Source of the DNA: Acidocella sp.
GTDB lineage: Bacteria > Pseudomonadota > Alphaproteobacteria > Acetobacterales > Acetobacteraceae
Assembly (NCBI GenBank): GCA_026224875.1
Contig: JAMFRU010000123.1
Location: forward strand, 1-49,112
DNA: 49,112 nucleotides
Direction: 5' to 3'
The position numbers were made by a program, and so were the translations under genes. How positions within the stretch are numbered: the first letter of the stretch is position 1; each line of letters begins with the position of its first letter. This document shows, piece after piece, positions 1 through 11,513 of this stretch. The notes under the pieces are model-generated. The model worked only from the letters and a program-made list of their open reading frames with translations, did not search any database and was not told the DNA's origin.

Positions 1-27
1 ATTCGTGATCTCAACCGGCCGACCCAT
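1..27 (-). CDS. possible 5' end of a gene running off the left edge
   Basis: Reading leftward, an ATG at 27-25 is preceded by a good Shine-Dalgarno sequence (GGGAGGTGGGT directly before the ATG). Only nine codons (MGRPVEITN) lie inside the window, so no function can be assigned. The main support is the ribosome binding site; the call is tentative. Confidence 0.3.
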
Positions 28-137
28 ACCCACCTCCCGCACCCGAATCGGCGCGCCTCAGTGAATCACAGCCCAGCCGAATTTCGGAATCGTACAAAGA
101 GTCAGAGACCGCGATGACTGGTATAAGGGGCTGGTGT

Positions 138-374
138 TTACTTCTGAAACGCCTGGCCGACCTGATTTGCCGTGGTGCTGATGGCGTCGCCCGTGGCATT
201 GGCCCCATTGCTAAAACCCTGGCCGATCGCATTGGCACCACTGCCGAGGGCGCCATGCCCCAGATCGGTGCCGGCGTTGTTGAAATCCTGCTGCGCCCGG
301 TTTCCACTGGGGTTGCAGGCGCTCAGGCCCAAAAGAGCGGCAAAAGTCAGAAAAAGCGACGGTATGCGAATCAT
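138..374 (-). CDS. small secreted lipoprotein, paralogue 1
   Basis: A 78-residue protein with a short hydrophobic signal sequence ending in a lipobox (LLGLSAC, Cys at residue 20), so it is probably lipidated and held in the cell envelope. The mature part is rich in Gly, Ala, Asn and Gln and contains the degenerate repeat GANAIGQGFSNGANATG. It is clearly related to the next gene at 439-663: both keep QQDFN/KQDFN, NxG and GANATGxAISTTA. The size and lipobox recall entericidin-type peptides, but the mature sequence is not a convincing match, so no function is given. Same strand as its paralogue and the CsbD-like gene upstream. Confidence 0.7.
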   Translation of the reverse strand: MIRIPSLFLTFAALLGLSACNPSGNRAQQDFNNAGTDLGHGALGSGANAIGQGFSNGANATGDAISTTANQVGQAFQK

Positions 375-438
375 GTCCGCATCATGCCGCCTTCGCGATA
401 AATTTCAATACCGCTTTATTGCCGTTTCATCGCCGAAA

Positions 439-663
439 TTACTGCGTAGCGTTGTGAGCGGTGGTGCTGATGGCCTGGCCGGTGGCGTTGGCGCCGCTGC
501 TGAAGGCATGGCCCGTATCGTTGGCGCCGGCGCCAATATTGCCATTGCCGAGATTCTGCCCGGCGGCGTTGAAATCCTGCTTCGCGGCATCGCCCGAGTC
601 ATTGCAGGCGGCGAGGCCAAGCAGGGCGGCGAAAACCAAGGCCAGGCGGGGTGCGCTTTGCAT
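439..663 (-). CDS. small secreted lipoprotein, paralogue 2
   Basis: About 74 residues starting at MQSAPRL; a start nine codons further upstream is possible, but the shorter form gives a normal signal peptide. The hydrophobic segment ends in the lipobox LLGLAAC. The mature domain shares the KQDFNAAG, GAGAND and GANATGQAISTTA pattern with the protein encoded at 138-374, so the two arose by tandem duplication. The role is unknown. Because it sits just downstream of a CsbD-like stress gene on the same strand, an envelope stress role is plausible but only inferred. Confidence 0.7.
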   Translation of the reverse strand: MQSAPRLALVFAALLGLAACNDSGDAAKQDFNAAGQNLGNGNIGAGANDTGHAFSSGANATGQAISTTAHNATQ

Positions 664-739
664 AATGCGATATCTCCAAAGACAGGGCACGAAAAAGGCG
701 GCGGCGCCTTAGCCCCGCCGCCTTCAAGCCTAAAGAGGC

Positions 740-910
740 TTATTGTTTGGCTTTGTCCTTGAGACCGCCAATGGCGTTCTGGATCTTGCCCTCGGCCTTA
801 TCGGCCTTGCCTTCGGCCTGCAGCTTGGCGTCGCCCGTGATCTTACCGGCGGCATCCTTCACGGCGCCTTTGACCTGTTTGGCAGCGCCTTCAATCCGAT
901 CTTTGTTCAT
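740..910 (-). CDS. CsbD family stress-response protein
   Basis: A short gene of 56 codons beginning MNKDRIEGAAKQVKGAVKD and ending GGLKDKAKQ. The Lys/Ala/Gly-rich, charged, soluble sequence with the N-terminal motif DRIEGAAKQVKG is the hallmark of the CsbD family, small proteins induced by general stress in many bacteria; their molecular role is not known. An excellent ribosome binding site (AAGGAG, 8 bases upstream) fixes the start. It is the first gene of a same-strand group with the two small lipoproteins (gaps of 76 and 64 bases), so co-transcription is possible. Confidence 0.9.
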   Translation of the reverse strand: MNKDRIEGAAKQVKGAVKDAAGKITGDAKLQAEGKADKAEGKIQNAIGGLKDKAKQ

Positions 911-1116
911 GAGATGTCTCCTTTTGTGTTGTGGCGTGGTGCCATGTACCGGACATCGACACGCCCCCCGGAGAATTCAACACCTCGCCAGCGAGGTTGC
1001 CTCATTGCAAGAAACGGCTCATGAAGGCGTTTCCATCTTACCGCCACGTTTTCTCTCAACATATTGAAAATATTGAATTATACCGCGCAATATACCCATG
1101 GATACGAAACGAATTG

Positions 1117-2127
1117 TTAGGTGCCGCCGAGCCCGAATTCCCTCGCAAACAACTCATAGGATTTGATCCGCGACGCAGGGGTGGTGGTACCTGTGGTGAT
1201 CACCAACTCGTCCAGCCCCAAACGTGCCGAAAGCGCCCGCAGCCGTTCTGTTACCTCAGGGGCCGCCCCAATAAATGCCCGCTCCCGCGCTGCCGCCATA
1301 CGGGCACGCTCAACCTCCGTCAGCTCAACCTTTTCGGCATCTTCCGGCGTCTGCAGGGGCAAAAATTTGCCGCGCCCGCGCAGGGCCCAGGCCACGGCAC
1401 GCGAGCGGTACCAATATTCCGCCTCCTCCAGCGTGTCCGCCGCCAAAGCCGCCACTACAATGGCCGCATGGGGCTGAGCCAAAATCGCCGAGGGCGTGAA
1501 ACTCCGGCGATAGGCATCCAGCGCCTCTTCGGTGCCCTCGCCGTCGGTAAAGAAATGCGCATAGCAGTAGGGCAGGCCGAAATACCCGGCCAGTTGTGCG
1601 CCATAGGTCGAGCTACCAAGAATCCAGATTTCCGCGCTGGTCGGCCCCTGCGGCTGGCAGATGATTTCCCGGAACGGATGCTCCACCGGCAAAGCAGCAC
1701 CGGTGCCCCATGCCATCAAATCGCGCACCTGGGTGGGAAACATGTCCGATGCCCGTGCCGCATTGGGGTTCAGGGCAAAGGCCGTGCGCCCATCCGAGCC
1801 CGGGGCCCGGCCAAGCCCCAGATCAATCCGCCCCGGCGCAATCGCCTCCAGCACCTTGAACTGCTCGGCCACTTTCAGGGCGGAATAATGCGGAAGCATA
1901 ATCCCTGCCGCCCCCACCCTTATGCGGCTGGTGGTCGCGGCAATCGCCGCAATCAGAATTTCCGGCGCGGAGCCCGCCACCGAATCTGTATTATGATGTT
2001 CCGAGAGCCAGTAGCGGTGATAGCCAAAGCGCTCACATTCGCGCGCCAGCACCAGGCTTTCGCGAATGCTCTCAGAAGGCGAGACGCCGGATTTAATCGG
2101 GGATTGGTCGAGGACAGAGATTTGCAT
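1117..2127 (-). CDS. LLM-class flavin-dependent oxidoreductase
   Basis: A 336-residue bacterial-luciferase-like monooxygenase. It starts MQISVLDQSPI and carries the family signatures YHRYWLSEHH (residues ~36-45), RIRVGAAGIMLPHY and APGRIDLGLGRAPG, which is the MsnO8-type subfamily pattern. These TIM-barrel enzymes use reduced flavin (FMNH2) and oxygen to oxidise small organic substrates; the substrate here cannot be predicted. Length is normal for the family. It lies 30 bases downstream of the hybrid kinase gene on the same strand and may share its transcript. No strong ribosome binding site is seen before the ATG. Confidence 0.88.
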   Translation of the reverse strand: MQISVLDQSPIKSGVSPSESIRESLVLARECERFGYHRYWLSEHHNTDSVAGSAPEILIAAIAATTSRIRVGAAGIMLPHYSALKVAEQFKVLEAIAPGRIDLGLGRAPGSDGRTAFALNPNAARASDMFPTQVRDLMAWGTGAALPVEHPFREIICQPQGPTSAEIWILGSSTYGAQLAGYFGLPYCYAHFFTDGEGTEEALDAYRRSFTPSAILAQPHAAIVVAALAADTLEEAEYWYRSRAVAWALRGRGKFLPLQTPEDAEKVELTEVERARMAAARERAFIGAAPEVTERLRALSARLGLDELVITTGTTTPASRIKSYELFAREFGLGGT

Positions 2128-2157
2128 GCGCTACATATAGGGCACGGCCCACATTAA

Positions 2158-3768
2158 CTAAGGTACAGTTTGCCTGGTTTTGGCATTCAGCACCAATTCC
2201 ACCTGCGCTGTCAGCATCGGCAGCGCGAATGGCTTGGTCAGGAGCTGCATGCCAGCCTCCAACTGGTCGATTCGCGCCGCACCGGCATAGCCGGTGATGA
2301 ACAGCACCGGCAAAGCAGGGGCGCTTTCCCGGATGATATCGGCCAGCTGGCGGCCGTTCATGCCGTTCGGCAGCCCGACATCGGTTATCAGCAGGTCCAG
2401 CGCAGCCGCGTGGTGAAACAGTTCAAGGGCCGCCGGCCCATCCTCGGCCTCCAGCACGTCATAACCATGCTCACGCAAATATTCCGCCGCGATCCTGCGC
2501 CCGATCGGGTCGTCCTCCACCAGCAACAGCCTGGCATTGCCAGTCACTTCCGGCGCCTCCCCTTCCGGCACGTCAACCACCGCCCCCGCGACAGCACGGC
2601 GCAGATACAGACGCACATTGGTGCCCACGCCCTGCCGGCTTTCCAGCGTCACCAGCCCGCCCGATTGGCGTGCAAAACCATACACCTGGGACAGGCCAAG
2701 CCCGGTTCCATGGCCAGTTGGTTTGGTGGTGAAAAACGGTTCGAAAACCCGCAGTCTGGTCGCCTCATCCATGCCGGTGCCGGTATCGGCGATCACCAGC
2801 TCCACATAGTCGCCGGGCTCCACATCATGATGGCCCGCGAGATCGGTGATGCTGAGGCTGGACTGGCGCGTGCTGATGACCAGGTTGCCGCCATGGGGCA
2901 TGGCGTCGCGCGCATTGATGGTAACGTTGAGCAACGCGTTTTCCAGCTGATTGGGGTCGCACTCTACCAGTGTGTCACCGTCTTTCAGGCGCAGATCAAA
3001 GGTAATCTCGGCGTTGGCGGAGCTGAGCGTGTGGCGCAGCAGCTCCTCCATGCCGGTGATCAGCTCATCGAGCCTAACCGCGCGCGGTTGCAAAGGCTGG
3101 CGCCGGGCAAAGGCGAGCAGCCGGTTGGTCAAGGCCGTCGCCCGCTCCACCGTCTGGCGCACATTATCCAGATAATGCGCCGCCTCGCCGGCTCGCCCTT
3201 GTGTCACGCGGCGCTGCGCCAGCTCCGTGCTGCCGCCGATCGCCTGCAGCATGTTATTGAAATCATGTGCGATACCGCCGGTCAGCTGGCCGATCGCCTC
3301 CATCTTCTGGGACTGCCGCAGTGCCGATTCAATGGTTTCGCGGGCGGCGATCTGCGCGCGCAGTGCGGCATTGGCCTCTTCCAGCGCAGCACCCCGGCTG
3401 GTCACCAGCGCCTCCAGTGAAAGTGCCGCCTGCATGGCGCGCGGAAGCACCGAGACCAGAATGGCAAATGTGACAAGGGAGACGACCGCCGTGAGGGCTT
3501 TGACATAGCCCTCGAGATAATAGTCGGCGTGCCATAGCACCCAGATGCTGAACAGATGCGTGGTGCCGCATAGAATAATGAAGGTGCTGAAGAGGATGAA
3601 CAAAAGCTGAAACGGTAGATCCCGCCGCCGCCGCACGAGATAGAAGAGTAGAAAACTGATCCCGAAATAGGCGATGGCAATCGCGAGATCGGAGACAACA
3701 TGCAGCCATAAAACGCCCGGACGCCATTCGAAACAAAACCCATGCGGCATGAAGCCATAGGCGTTCAC
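2158..3768 (-). CDS. hybrid histidine kinase with ethylene-receptor-like membrane sensor
   Basis: 536 residues starting at GTG. Residues ~20-108 form three hydrophobic helices closely resembling the ethylene-binding domain of plant ETR1: WLHVVSDLAIAIAYF in helix 1 and FIILCGTTHLF in helix 2. The copper/ethylene ligands Asp25, Tyr32, Cys65 and His69 of ETR1 correspond to D27, Y34, C67 and H71, all with the same +2 offset; the ETR1 Pro36 position is Ser38. A short helical linker leads to the HisKA domain ([12 protein letters not shown]168), a HATPase_c domain (G boxes DTGTGMD and GHGTGLGLS) and a C-terminal receiver with phospho-acceptor D463 and K512. There is no separate DNA-binding output; phosphotransfer to a partner is inferred. 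The ligand (ethylene, Cu(I) or another small molecule) is not proven. Confidence 0.9.
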   Translation of the reverse strand: MNAYGFMPHGFCFEWRPGVLWLHVVSDLAIAIAYFGISFLLFYLVRRRRDLPFQLLFILFSTFIILCGTTHLFSIWVLWHADYYLEGYVKALTAVVSLVTFAILVSVLPRAMQAALSLEALVTSRGAALEEANAALRAQIAARETIESALRQSQKMEAIGQLTGGIAHDFNNMLQAIGGSTELAQRRVTQGRAGEAAHYLDNVRQTVERATALTNRLLAFARRQPLQPRAVRLDELITGMEELLRHTLSSANAEITFDLRLKDGDTLVECDPNQLENALLNVTINARDAMPHGGNLVISTRQSSLSITDLAGHHDVEPGDYVELVIADTGTGMDEATRLRVFEPFFTTKPTGHGTGLGLSQVYGFARQSGGLVTLESRQGVGTNVRLYLRRAVAGAVVDVPEGEAPEVTGNARLLLVEDDPIGRRIAAEYLREHGYDVLEAEDGPAALELFHHAAALDLLITDVGLPNGMNGRQLADIIRESAPALPVLFITGYAGAARIDQLEAGMQLLTKPFALPMLTAQVELVLNAKTRQTVP

Positions 3769-3991
3769 GCTGGCGTTGTCCTGCTATGGAGTTGGTTGGG
3801 CATTTGCTTCCTGCATTGGCCTACAGTTTTATGTTTGAAGAAGATCGTCGACTCTAATGGCCAGTTATTATTTCGGTACAACCAATGGTAGTCAATTCTA
3901 ATATGAACCGATTTCAATTCTGCCGAAAGGTTTGTAATGTTGACGTTTTCGTGAGCCAGAGTGTGCGCGCCCAGTACGCAACCAAAACGTG

Positions 3992-4360
3992 CTAAAACGT
4001 CCGCGACCGCAACGTCATGATCTTCTCATCCGGCACCCAAGCAAGCTTCGTGGGCGCATCGCCGATGAACACCCGTGCCCGGTGCGGGCCAGAGGCGCCA
4101 TGCAGCCGGAGATGCTCCACGCGGTAGCGCACGGATTCGTAGTTACACAGCCGTACAAACATGTCGGCGGTGATGCGCACCACCATCCCTTCCACATGTT
4201 TCCCCGGCGTGCGGCGCAGGGTGGGGTAGCGGGCGCCACGCAGAAAAACCCGGCTATAGCCATGCAGCTTGGCCGGCTCCGGCGCCCTCTTCACGGGCGC
4301 GCCGGCGCAACGGCCGAACGCATCCATATCCGTCAGCGTGCCATAGACAAAAATCTTCAT
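3992..4360 (-). CDS. gamma-glutamylcyclotransferase-like (AIG2/GGCT fold) protein
   Basis: About 122 residues from [11 protein letters not shown]. The N-terminal YGTL motif, which binds the substrate carboxylate, and the acid residue in NYESVRYR are typical of the GGCT-like fold that cyclises gamma-glutamyl amines to 5-oxoproline. The exact substrate is unknown. The start is chosen because its ATG overlaps the lipB stop in an ATGA arrangement, implying translational coupling; a start six codons upstream is possible but lies inside lipB. Length is normal for the small bacterial members. Confidence 0.83.
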   Translation of the reverse strand: MKIFVYGTLTDMDAFGRCAGAPVKRAPEPAKLHGYSRVFLRGARYPTLRRTPGKHVEGMVVRITADMFVRLCNYESVRYRVEHLRLHGASGPHRARVFIGDAPTKLAWVPDEKIMTLRSRTF

Positions 4361-5043
4361 TCGAATATCTGACCCCAATGGCGCTTCAGCGCCGCATCCA
4401 CCTCATCCATGGAAGCCTCTACCCCGAGCGCCCGCAGGCTGGTCACCCCATGCTCGGCTATGCCGCAAGGCACGATGCCGCCGAAATGGCTCAAATCGGG
4501 CTCCACATTCAGCGCCAGCCCATGCCAGGTCACCCAGCGCGTCACCCGTACGCCGATGGCACCGATTTTCGCCTCGGTTCCATCCGCCAGCACCACCCAG
4601 ATGCCGACTCGGCCCGCGCGGATTTCGCCCTTCACGCCGAAATCGGCCAGGGTCGCGATCATCCAGCGCTCAAGGGCACGCACAAAGCAATGCACATCGC
4701 GCTGCGGAAAACTCCCGTGTTTGCGGGTAAGGTCCAGCATTACATAAGCGATGCGCTGCCCCGGCCCGTGATAGGTCCATTGTCCGCCGCGTGAGGATTT
4801 AAACGTCGGAAACCGGTCCGGCTCCTGCAGATCCTCGGGCTTGGCCGAGGTTCCGGCTGTGTAGAGCGGCGGATGCTGCACCAGCCACACCAACTCGTCG
4901 GCTTCTCCGGCATGGATGGCGGCGGCCCGCTCCTGCATCCGCGTCACGGCATCGTCATATAGTGTCAAACCCGGGCTCACCTCCCATGTTTGCAGCGGGG
5001 TTTGCAGCGGGGTTTGACGTGAGGTTGCAGGCACAAAACTCAT
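4357..5043 (-). CDS. lipB: octanoyl-[acyl-carrier-protein]:protein N-octanoyltransferase LipB
   Basis: A 228-residue enzyme that moves octanoate from acyl carrier protein to a lysine of lipoyl domains, the first step of lipoate synthesis in the cytoplasm. Diagnostic motifs are [12 protein letters not shown] (residues ~85-96), AKIGAIGVR with catalytic Lys159, and VPCGI with the thioester-forming Cys193. The N-terminal TPLQTPLQ is encoded by two copies of the 12-mer GTTTGCAGCGGG (plus strand), a small tandem expansion outside the catalytic core. It is the first gene of a two-gene unit with the GGCT-like gene and diverges from tRNA-Leu. Confidence 0.97.
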   Translation of the reverse strand: MSFVPATSRQTPLQTPLQTWEVSPGLTLYDDAVTRMQERAAAIHAGEADELVWLVQHPPLYTAGTSAKPEDLQEPDRFPTFKSSRGGQWTYHGPGQRIAYVMLDLTRKHGSFPQRDVHCFVRALERWMIATLADFGVKGEIRAGRVGIWVVLADGTEAKIGAIGVRVTRWVTWHGLALNVEPDLSHFGGIVPCGIAEHGVTSLRALGVEASMDEVDAALKRHWGQIFE

Positions 5044-5090
5044 AGTCTATAGGCTCCCCGCACCGGCTTACCCCCGGTGGTTTCCCATGT

Positions 5091-5176
5091 GCGGCCGTGG
5101 CGAAATGGTAGACGCGCAAGCTTGAGGTGCTTGTGGGGGAAACCCCTTGGAAGTTCGAGTCTTCTCGGCCGCACCA
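5091..5176 (+). tRNA. tRNA-Leu (anticodon GAG)
   Basis: An 86-base cloverleaf with the long variable arm of class II tRNAs. The 7-bp acceptor stem pairs GCGGCCG with CGGCCGC, followed by discriminator A and an encoded CCA. The anticodon stem CAAGC/GCTTG encloses the loop TTGAGGT, giving anticodon GAG for CUC/CUU leucine codons. The T arm contains the usual GTTCGAGTC. No integrase or duplicated tRNA end lies beside it, so it is not being used as an attachment site here. Confidence 0.97.
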
Positions 5177-5287
5177 CTATCTCCTCTTCATAAATGTCAT
5201 ATGCATTAAACGCGGGGCAAGACCGGTTGTACCGCCCCCCCTATATGGTCCATGAAGCCTTCGGAAACAAAAGGGGAGTGTCCGGCC

Positions 5288-7564
<2,277 letters not shown>

Positions 7565-7596
7565 CAGGCAAAAATAGCGGGTAAAAAGGGGGCACC

Positions 7597-7896
7597 ATGC
7601 ATCTCGTTCATTTCATTCTAAGCTTCATTGCCGGCGCGCTGGTCTGTAACGCCATCCCGCATCTCACCGCCGGGTTGCGCGGCGAGCTGTTTCCCAGCCC
7701 CTTCACCTCGCCACGCGGCGTCGCCCCCTCGCCACCCGAGGTGAACGTGCTTTGGGGTGCGGCCAATCTGTTCCTCGGGCTGTTCCTGTTCATCCGCCAT
7801 CCCGGCTGGCTCGGCTTCGCGCTGGGCTTCACCATCGGCGGTTATTTCCTGGCCAAGAATTTCGGCAAGGTCCGCGCGGCAGGCTTCCAGCGTTAG
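7597..7896 (+). CDS. small membrane protein of unknown function
   Basis: 99 residues with a strong ribosome binding site (AAGGGGGCACC before ATG). Two hydrophobic stretches are visible: an N-terminal one (residues ~4-22, FILSFIAGALVCNAIPHL) and a longer C-terminal one (~50-88, with GAANLFLGLFLFI and FALGFTIGGYFLA) that may cross the membrane twice. A Pro/Ser-rich loop lies between. I do not recognise a family. It follows maeB by 32 bases and could be co-transcribed. Confidence 0.72.
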   Translation: MHLVHFILSFIAGALVCNAIPHLTAGLRGELFPSPFTSPRGVAPSPPEVNVLWGAANLFLGLFLFIRHPGWLGFALGFTIGGYFLAKNFGKVRAAGFQR

Positions 7897-8137
7897 GCAC
7901 TCGGATCAATCAGGCTGCTGGCCGTTATTCATGATCATGGCTCCGTAATAACCGAGAGCATGGTTTCGGGGCAATATACGCCAACAAAAGCCTAAGATTA
8001 CATCATGTTACGCGAAAGCCGCGCCTGGCTGGCCATTTTTTTCGCCGGCCGTTATTGCATTGCAAAAAACTTAATCCCGTGGTGACGTAGCCACCGAGAC
8101 CCTCTGGTGTTTTGCCGCCGGGAAGTTAGGAGCCTGC

Positions 8138-11100
8138 ATGTCTATCCTCGCCGCCATCACGCATCGCACCTCGTATAAATATGACCGCCCGGTGGCCATG
8201 GGTCCGCAAACCATCCGCCTGCGCCCGGCGCCCTATGCGCGCACCCCGATCATTTCCTACTCCCTTAAAATCTCGCCGGAGCCGCATTTCCTCAACTGGC
8301 AGCAGGACCCGCAGGGTAATTTCCTCGCCCGCGTTGTCTTCCCCGAGCGCATCACCCATTTCGACGTCGTTGTGGATGTCGTGGCCGATATGGCAACCAT
8401 CAACCCGTTCGACTTTTTTCTGGAACCGGAGGCCGAGACCTGGCCCTTCGTGTACGACGACATCCTGGCCGAGGAGCTTGCCCCGTTCCGCCTGCTCACA
8501 CCGCCCGGCCCGATGCTTGCCGCCCTCATCGATGAGATGCGCGAGGCCTATGTCGGCAAGGAGATGCGCGTTATCGATATGCTGGTCGGGGTCAACAGCG
8601 TGCTCAACCAGCGCGTTTCCTACGTGGTGCGCATGGAACCGGGCGTTTACACGCCTGAGGAAACCCTGGGCCTGGCCAAAGGCTCCTGCCGCGATTCCGC
8701 ATGGACGCTGGTCAACCTGATGCGCCATCTCGGCTATGCCGCGCGCTTCGTTTCCGGCTACCTCATCCAGCTCACCTCCGACATCAAACCTATCGACGGC
8801 CCCGCCGGCCCCGAGGTCGATTTCACGGATCTGCACGCATGGGCCGAGGTTTATCTGCCCGGCGCCGGCTGGGTCGGCCTGGATGCCACTTCCGGCCTGT
8901 TTACCGGCGAGGGCCATATCCCGCTTGCCGCCACACCTTCTCCGGGTTCCGCCGCGGCCATCACAGGTGGGTTCAGCGCCGAGGACGGCACAGAGACCGA
9001 GTTTGAGTTCCATATGGAAGTCAAACGCATCTCCGAAACCCCGCGCGTGACCAAACCCTACAGCCCCAAGCAGTGGCAGGAGATTCTGGCCCGAGGTGCC
9101 GCGGTGGACCGCGCGCTGCTGCGCGGCGATGTGCGCCTGACCATGGGCGGCGAACCGACTTTTGTGTCCGCCAGCGACCAAGAGGGTGAGGAGTGGAATA
9201 TCGATGCTCTGGGCCCGACCAAGCGCGCTTATTCCGGCCGGCTGATCCGCAAACTCCTGCCGCTGTGGAGCAAAGGTGCCGCACTCACCTACAACATGGG
9301 CAAGCATTACCCCGGCGAGCAGCTGCCGCGCTGGGCCATCCACGCGCATTGGCGCGCCGATGGCGAGCCGGTGTGGCTGAACCCGGATTTGCTGGCCAGC
9401 GACGATGACCACGACGACGCCACCGCCGAGGACTCCGCATTATTCGCCCGCGTACTGGCCGAGAGGCTGCAGGTCGATCCCGATCTCGTCAACGGCGCGC
9501 ATGAGGACATCCATTATTACCTCTGGAAGGAAAAGCGCCTTCCCGCCAATGTCGTCGCCGAGGATGCCAAGCTGGCGGACCCGCTGGAACGCGCACGCCT
9601 CGCCAAAGTTTTCGGTCAGGGCCTGGCCGCCCCGGTTGGCGCTGTTCTTCCGTTGCGCCGTGTGCTGCAGGATGGCGCGCGCCGCTGGCAGTCCAGCAAA
9701 TGGTTTTTCCGCGATTCGGTGATGTTCCTGGTCCCCGGCGATTCGCCCATCGGCCTGCGCCTGCCGCTGGAAAGCCTGCCCTGGGCTGATCCGGTCGATA
9801 TCGAGCAGGATTTCGAGCCCGACCCGTTCGCACCCAAAACCGTGCTGCCGAAACGCGATTCCATGCAGCAGCTGCGCGAGAGCGCCTTCGGCTGGGGCCC
9901 GAGCAGTATCGAGGGTTTCCGCCCCGTGCAGCAGGAGCTTCCCGTTGTCGGCCAGGATGACCCTGGCCTGGTCCGTACCGCCCTCTGCGTCGAAGCCCGC
10001 GACGGCATCATCCATATCTTCTACCCGCCGCTCTACGATGTCGCGGATTGGCTGGAGTTGACCGCCGCCATTGAGCAGACCGCCGAGGAGTTCGGACGCA
10101 AAGTGGTACTGGAAGGTTATCTCCCGCCTGAGGACGAGCGCGTCACCAATTTCTCCATCACGCCCGACCCCGGCGTGATCGAGGCCAACATCCACCCCGC
10201 TACCAGCTGGGGCCAGTTGGTGGAGCGCACCGGCCAGCTTTACGAGGCCGCGCGCGAGATTGGCCTGGCCACCGAGAAATTCATGCTCGACGGGCACCAT
10301 GTCGGCACCGGCGGCGGCAACCATGTGGTGATGGGGGCGGCCAGTCCCACGGATAGTCCCTTCCTGCGCCGGCCGGATCTGCTGAAATCCATGCTCGGCT
10401 TCTGGCATAATCACCCGTCGCTGAGCTTCCTCTTCGCGGGGCTGTTCATCGGCCCGTCCTCGCAGCATCCGCGTATCGATGAAGCGCGCGAGGATTCCAT
10501 CAACGAGCTGGAGATCGCCTTTCAGCAGGTCAGCCAACAGAATTACACGCCGCCCTGGATGGTGGACCGTCTGTTCCGCAATATTCTGTGCGACATGACC
10601 GGCAACGGGCATAGGACCGAGTTCTGCATCGACAAGATGTATGCCCCGGCCGGCGGTTCCGGCAGGCGCGGGCTGGTCGAATTCCGCGCTTTCGAAATGC
10701 CGCCACATGCGGAAATGTCGGCAGCGCAAATGCTGCTGATGCGCTCAGCCGTCGCCGCGTTCTGGGAGCGCCCGTATGAGCGCTCCATGGTCCGCTGGGG
10801 CACGCGCCTGCACGACGAATTTTTACTCCCTCACTACAACCAGGCGGATTTTTACGACGCGCTGGACGACCTCGGTGCCTATGGCTTTCCGCTGGATAGA
10901 GACTGGTTCGCGCCGCATATGGAATTCCGCTTCCCCAAACTGGGTGAGGTGGCGGTGCGCGACATTCAGCTGGAACTGCGCCATGCGCTGGAGCCCTGGC
11001 ACGTACTGGGCGAAGAGCAAACCTCCGGCGGCACGGCGCGATATGTGGATAGTTCCTGCGAACGCCTGCAGGTAAAAGCGAATGGTTGGGTGGATGAGCG

Positions 11101-11470
11101 CTACACGCTCGCCTGCAACGGTTCCGCTTTGCCGATGCAGCGCACCGAGCGCCAGGGCGAATTTGTCGCCGGCGTGCGCTTCAAGGCGTGGCAGCCGTAC
11201 TCGGCGCTGCACCCCACCATCAACGCGCAAGTTCCGCTGGTCTTCGATGTGTACGACAAATGGACCGGCCGCGCCGTGGGCGGCATGACGCATCACGTCG
11301 CCCATCCCGGCGGGCGGAGCTACGAGGATTTCCCCGTGAACTCCAATTCCGCCGAAGCCCGCCGCCGCTCACGTTTCAACCCCTTCGGCCACACGCCGGG
11401 GCCATCGCCCGAGCCCAAGCCGGTGCCAGGGCCTGAGTATCCACGCACGCTGGATTTGCGGCGTTCGTAG
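8138..11470 (+). CDS. transglutaminase-like protease-fold protein fused to DUF2126
   Basis: 1110 residues with ribosome binding site TAGGAG. The N-terminal ~290 residues are a bacterial transglutaminase-like domain: the catalytic triad is Cys184 in KGSCRDSAW, His233 in DLHAWAEVYLP and Asp249 in GLDATSG. The rest is the large DUF2126 module, with GDVRLTMGGEPTF and GTGGGNHVVMG as recognisable pieces. The fused form is widespread in alphaproteobacteria, often beside circularly permuted ATP-grasp and Alpha-E (DUF403) proteins and proposed to act in peptide modification. Those partners are not adjacent here. The biochemical role is unproven. Confidence 0.92.
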   Translation: MSILAAITHRTSYKYDRPVAMGPQTIRLRPAPYARTPIISYSLKISPEPHFLNWQQDPQGNFLARVVFPERITHFDVVVDVVADMATINPFDFFLEPEAETWPFVYDDILAEELAPFRLLTPPGPMLAALIDEMREAYVGKEMRVIDMLVGVNSVLNQRVSYVVRMEPGVYTPEETLGLAKGSCRDSAWTLVNLMRHLGYAARFVSGYLIQLTSDIKPIDGPAGPEVDFTDLHAWAEVYLPGAGWVGLDATSGLFTGEGHIPLAATPSPGSAAAITGGFSAEDGTETEFEFHMEVKRISETPRVTKPYSPKQWQEILARGAAVDRALLRGDVRLTMGGEPTFVSASDQEGEEWNIDALGPTKRAYSGRLIRKLLPLWSKGAALTYNMGKHYPGEQLPRWAIHAHWRADGEPVWLNPDLLASDDDHDDATAEDSALFARVLAERLQVDPDLVNGAHEDIHYYLWKEKRLPANVVAEDAKLADPLERARLAKVFGQGLAAPVGAVLPLRRVLQDGARRWQSSKWFFRDSVMFLVPGDSPIGLRLPLESLPWADPVDIEQDFEPDPFAPKTVLPKRDSMQQLRESAFGWGPSSIEGFRPVQQELPVVGQDDPGLVRTALCVEARDGIIHIFYPPLYDVADWLELTAAIEQTAEEFGRKVVLEGYLPPEDERVTNFSITPDPGVIEANIHPATSWGQLVERTGQLYEAAREIGLATEKFMLDGHHVGTGGGNHVVMGAASPTDSPFLRRPDLLKSMLGFWHNHPSLSFLFAGLFIGPSSQHPRIDEAREDSINELEIAFQQVSQQNYTPPWMVDRLFRNILCDMTGNGHRTEFCIDKMYAPAGGSGRRGLVEFRAFEMPPHAEMSAAQMLLMRSAVAAFWERPYERSMVRWGTRLHDEFLLPHYNQADFYDALDDLGAYGFPLDRDWFAPHMEFRFPKLGEVAVRDIQLELRHALEPWHVLGEEQTSGGTARYVDSSCERLQVKANGWVDERYTLACNGSALPMQRTERQGEFVAGVRFKAWQPYSALHPTINAQVPLVFDVYDKWTGRAVGGMTHHVAHPGGRSYEDFPVNSNSAEARRRSRFNPFGHTPGPSPEPKPVPGPEYPRTLDLRRS

Positions 11471-11513
11471 TCATCATTGCGACCCTCGCGAAGCTGGCTG
11501 GGAAAAGTCGGGG

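Noticed and set aside
931-2157. Long open frame on the plus strand opposite the luciferase-like gene
   Set aside because: It is rich in Arg/His/Pro, has no family motif, and mirrors a well-supported gene on the other strand; typical high-GC antisense frame.
5091-5176. tRNA-Leu as an integration site
   Set aside because: No integrase, no duplicated 3' tRNA end, and housekeeping genes lie on both sides.
8126-10729. Two frames of over 400 codons on the minus strand opposite the DUF2126 gene
   Set aside because: Shadows of a 1110-codon gene with clear catalytic motifs; no recognisable domain in either.
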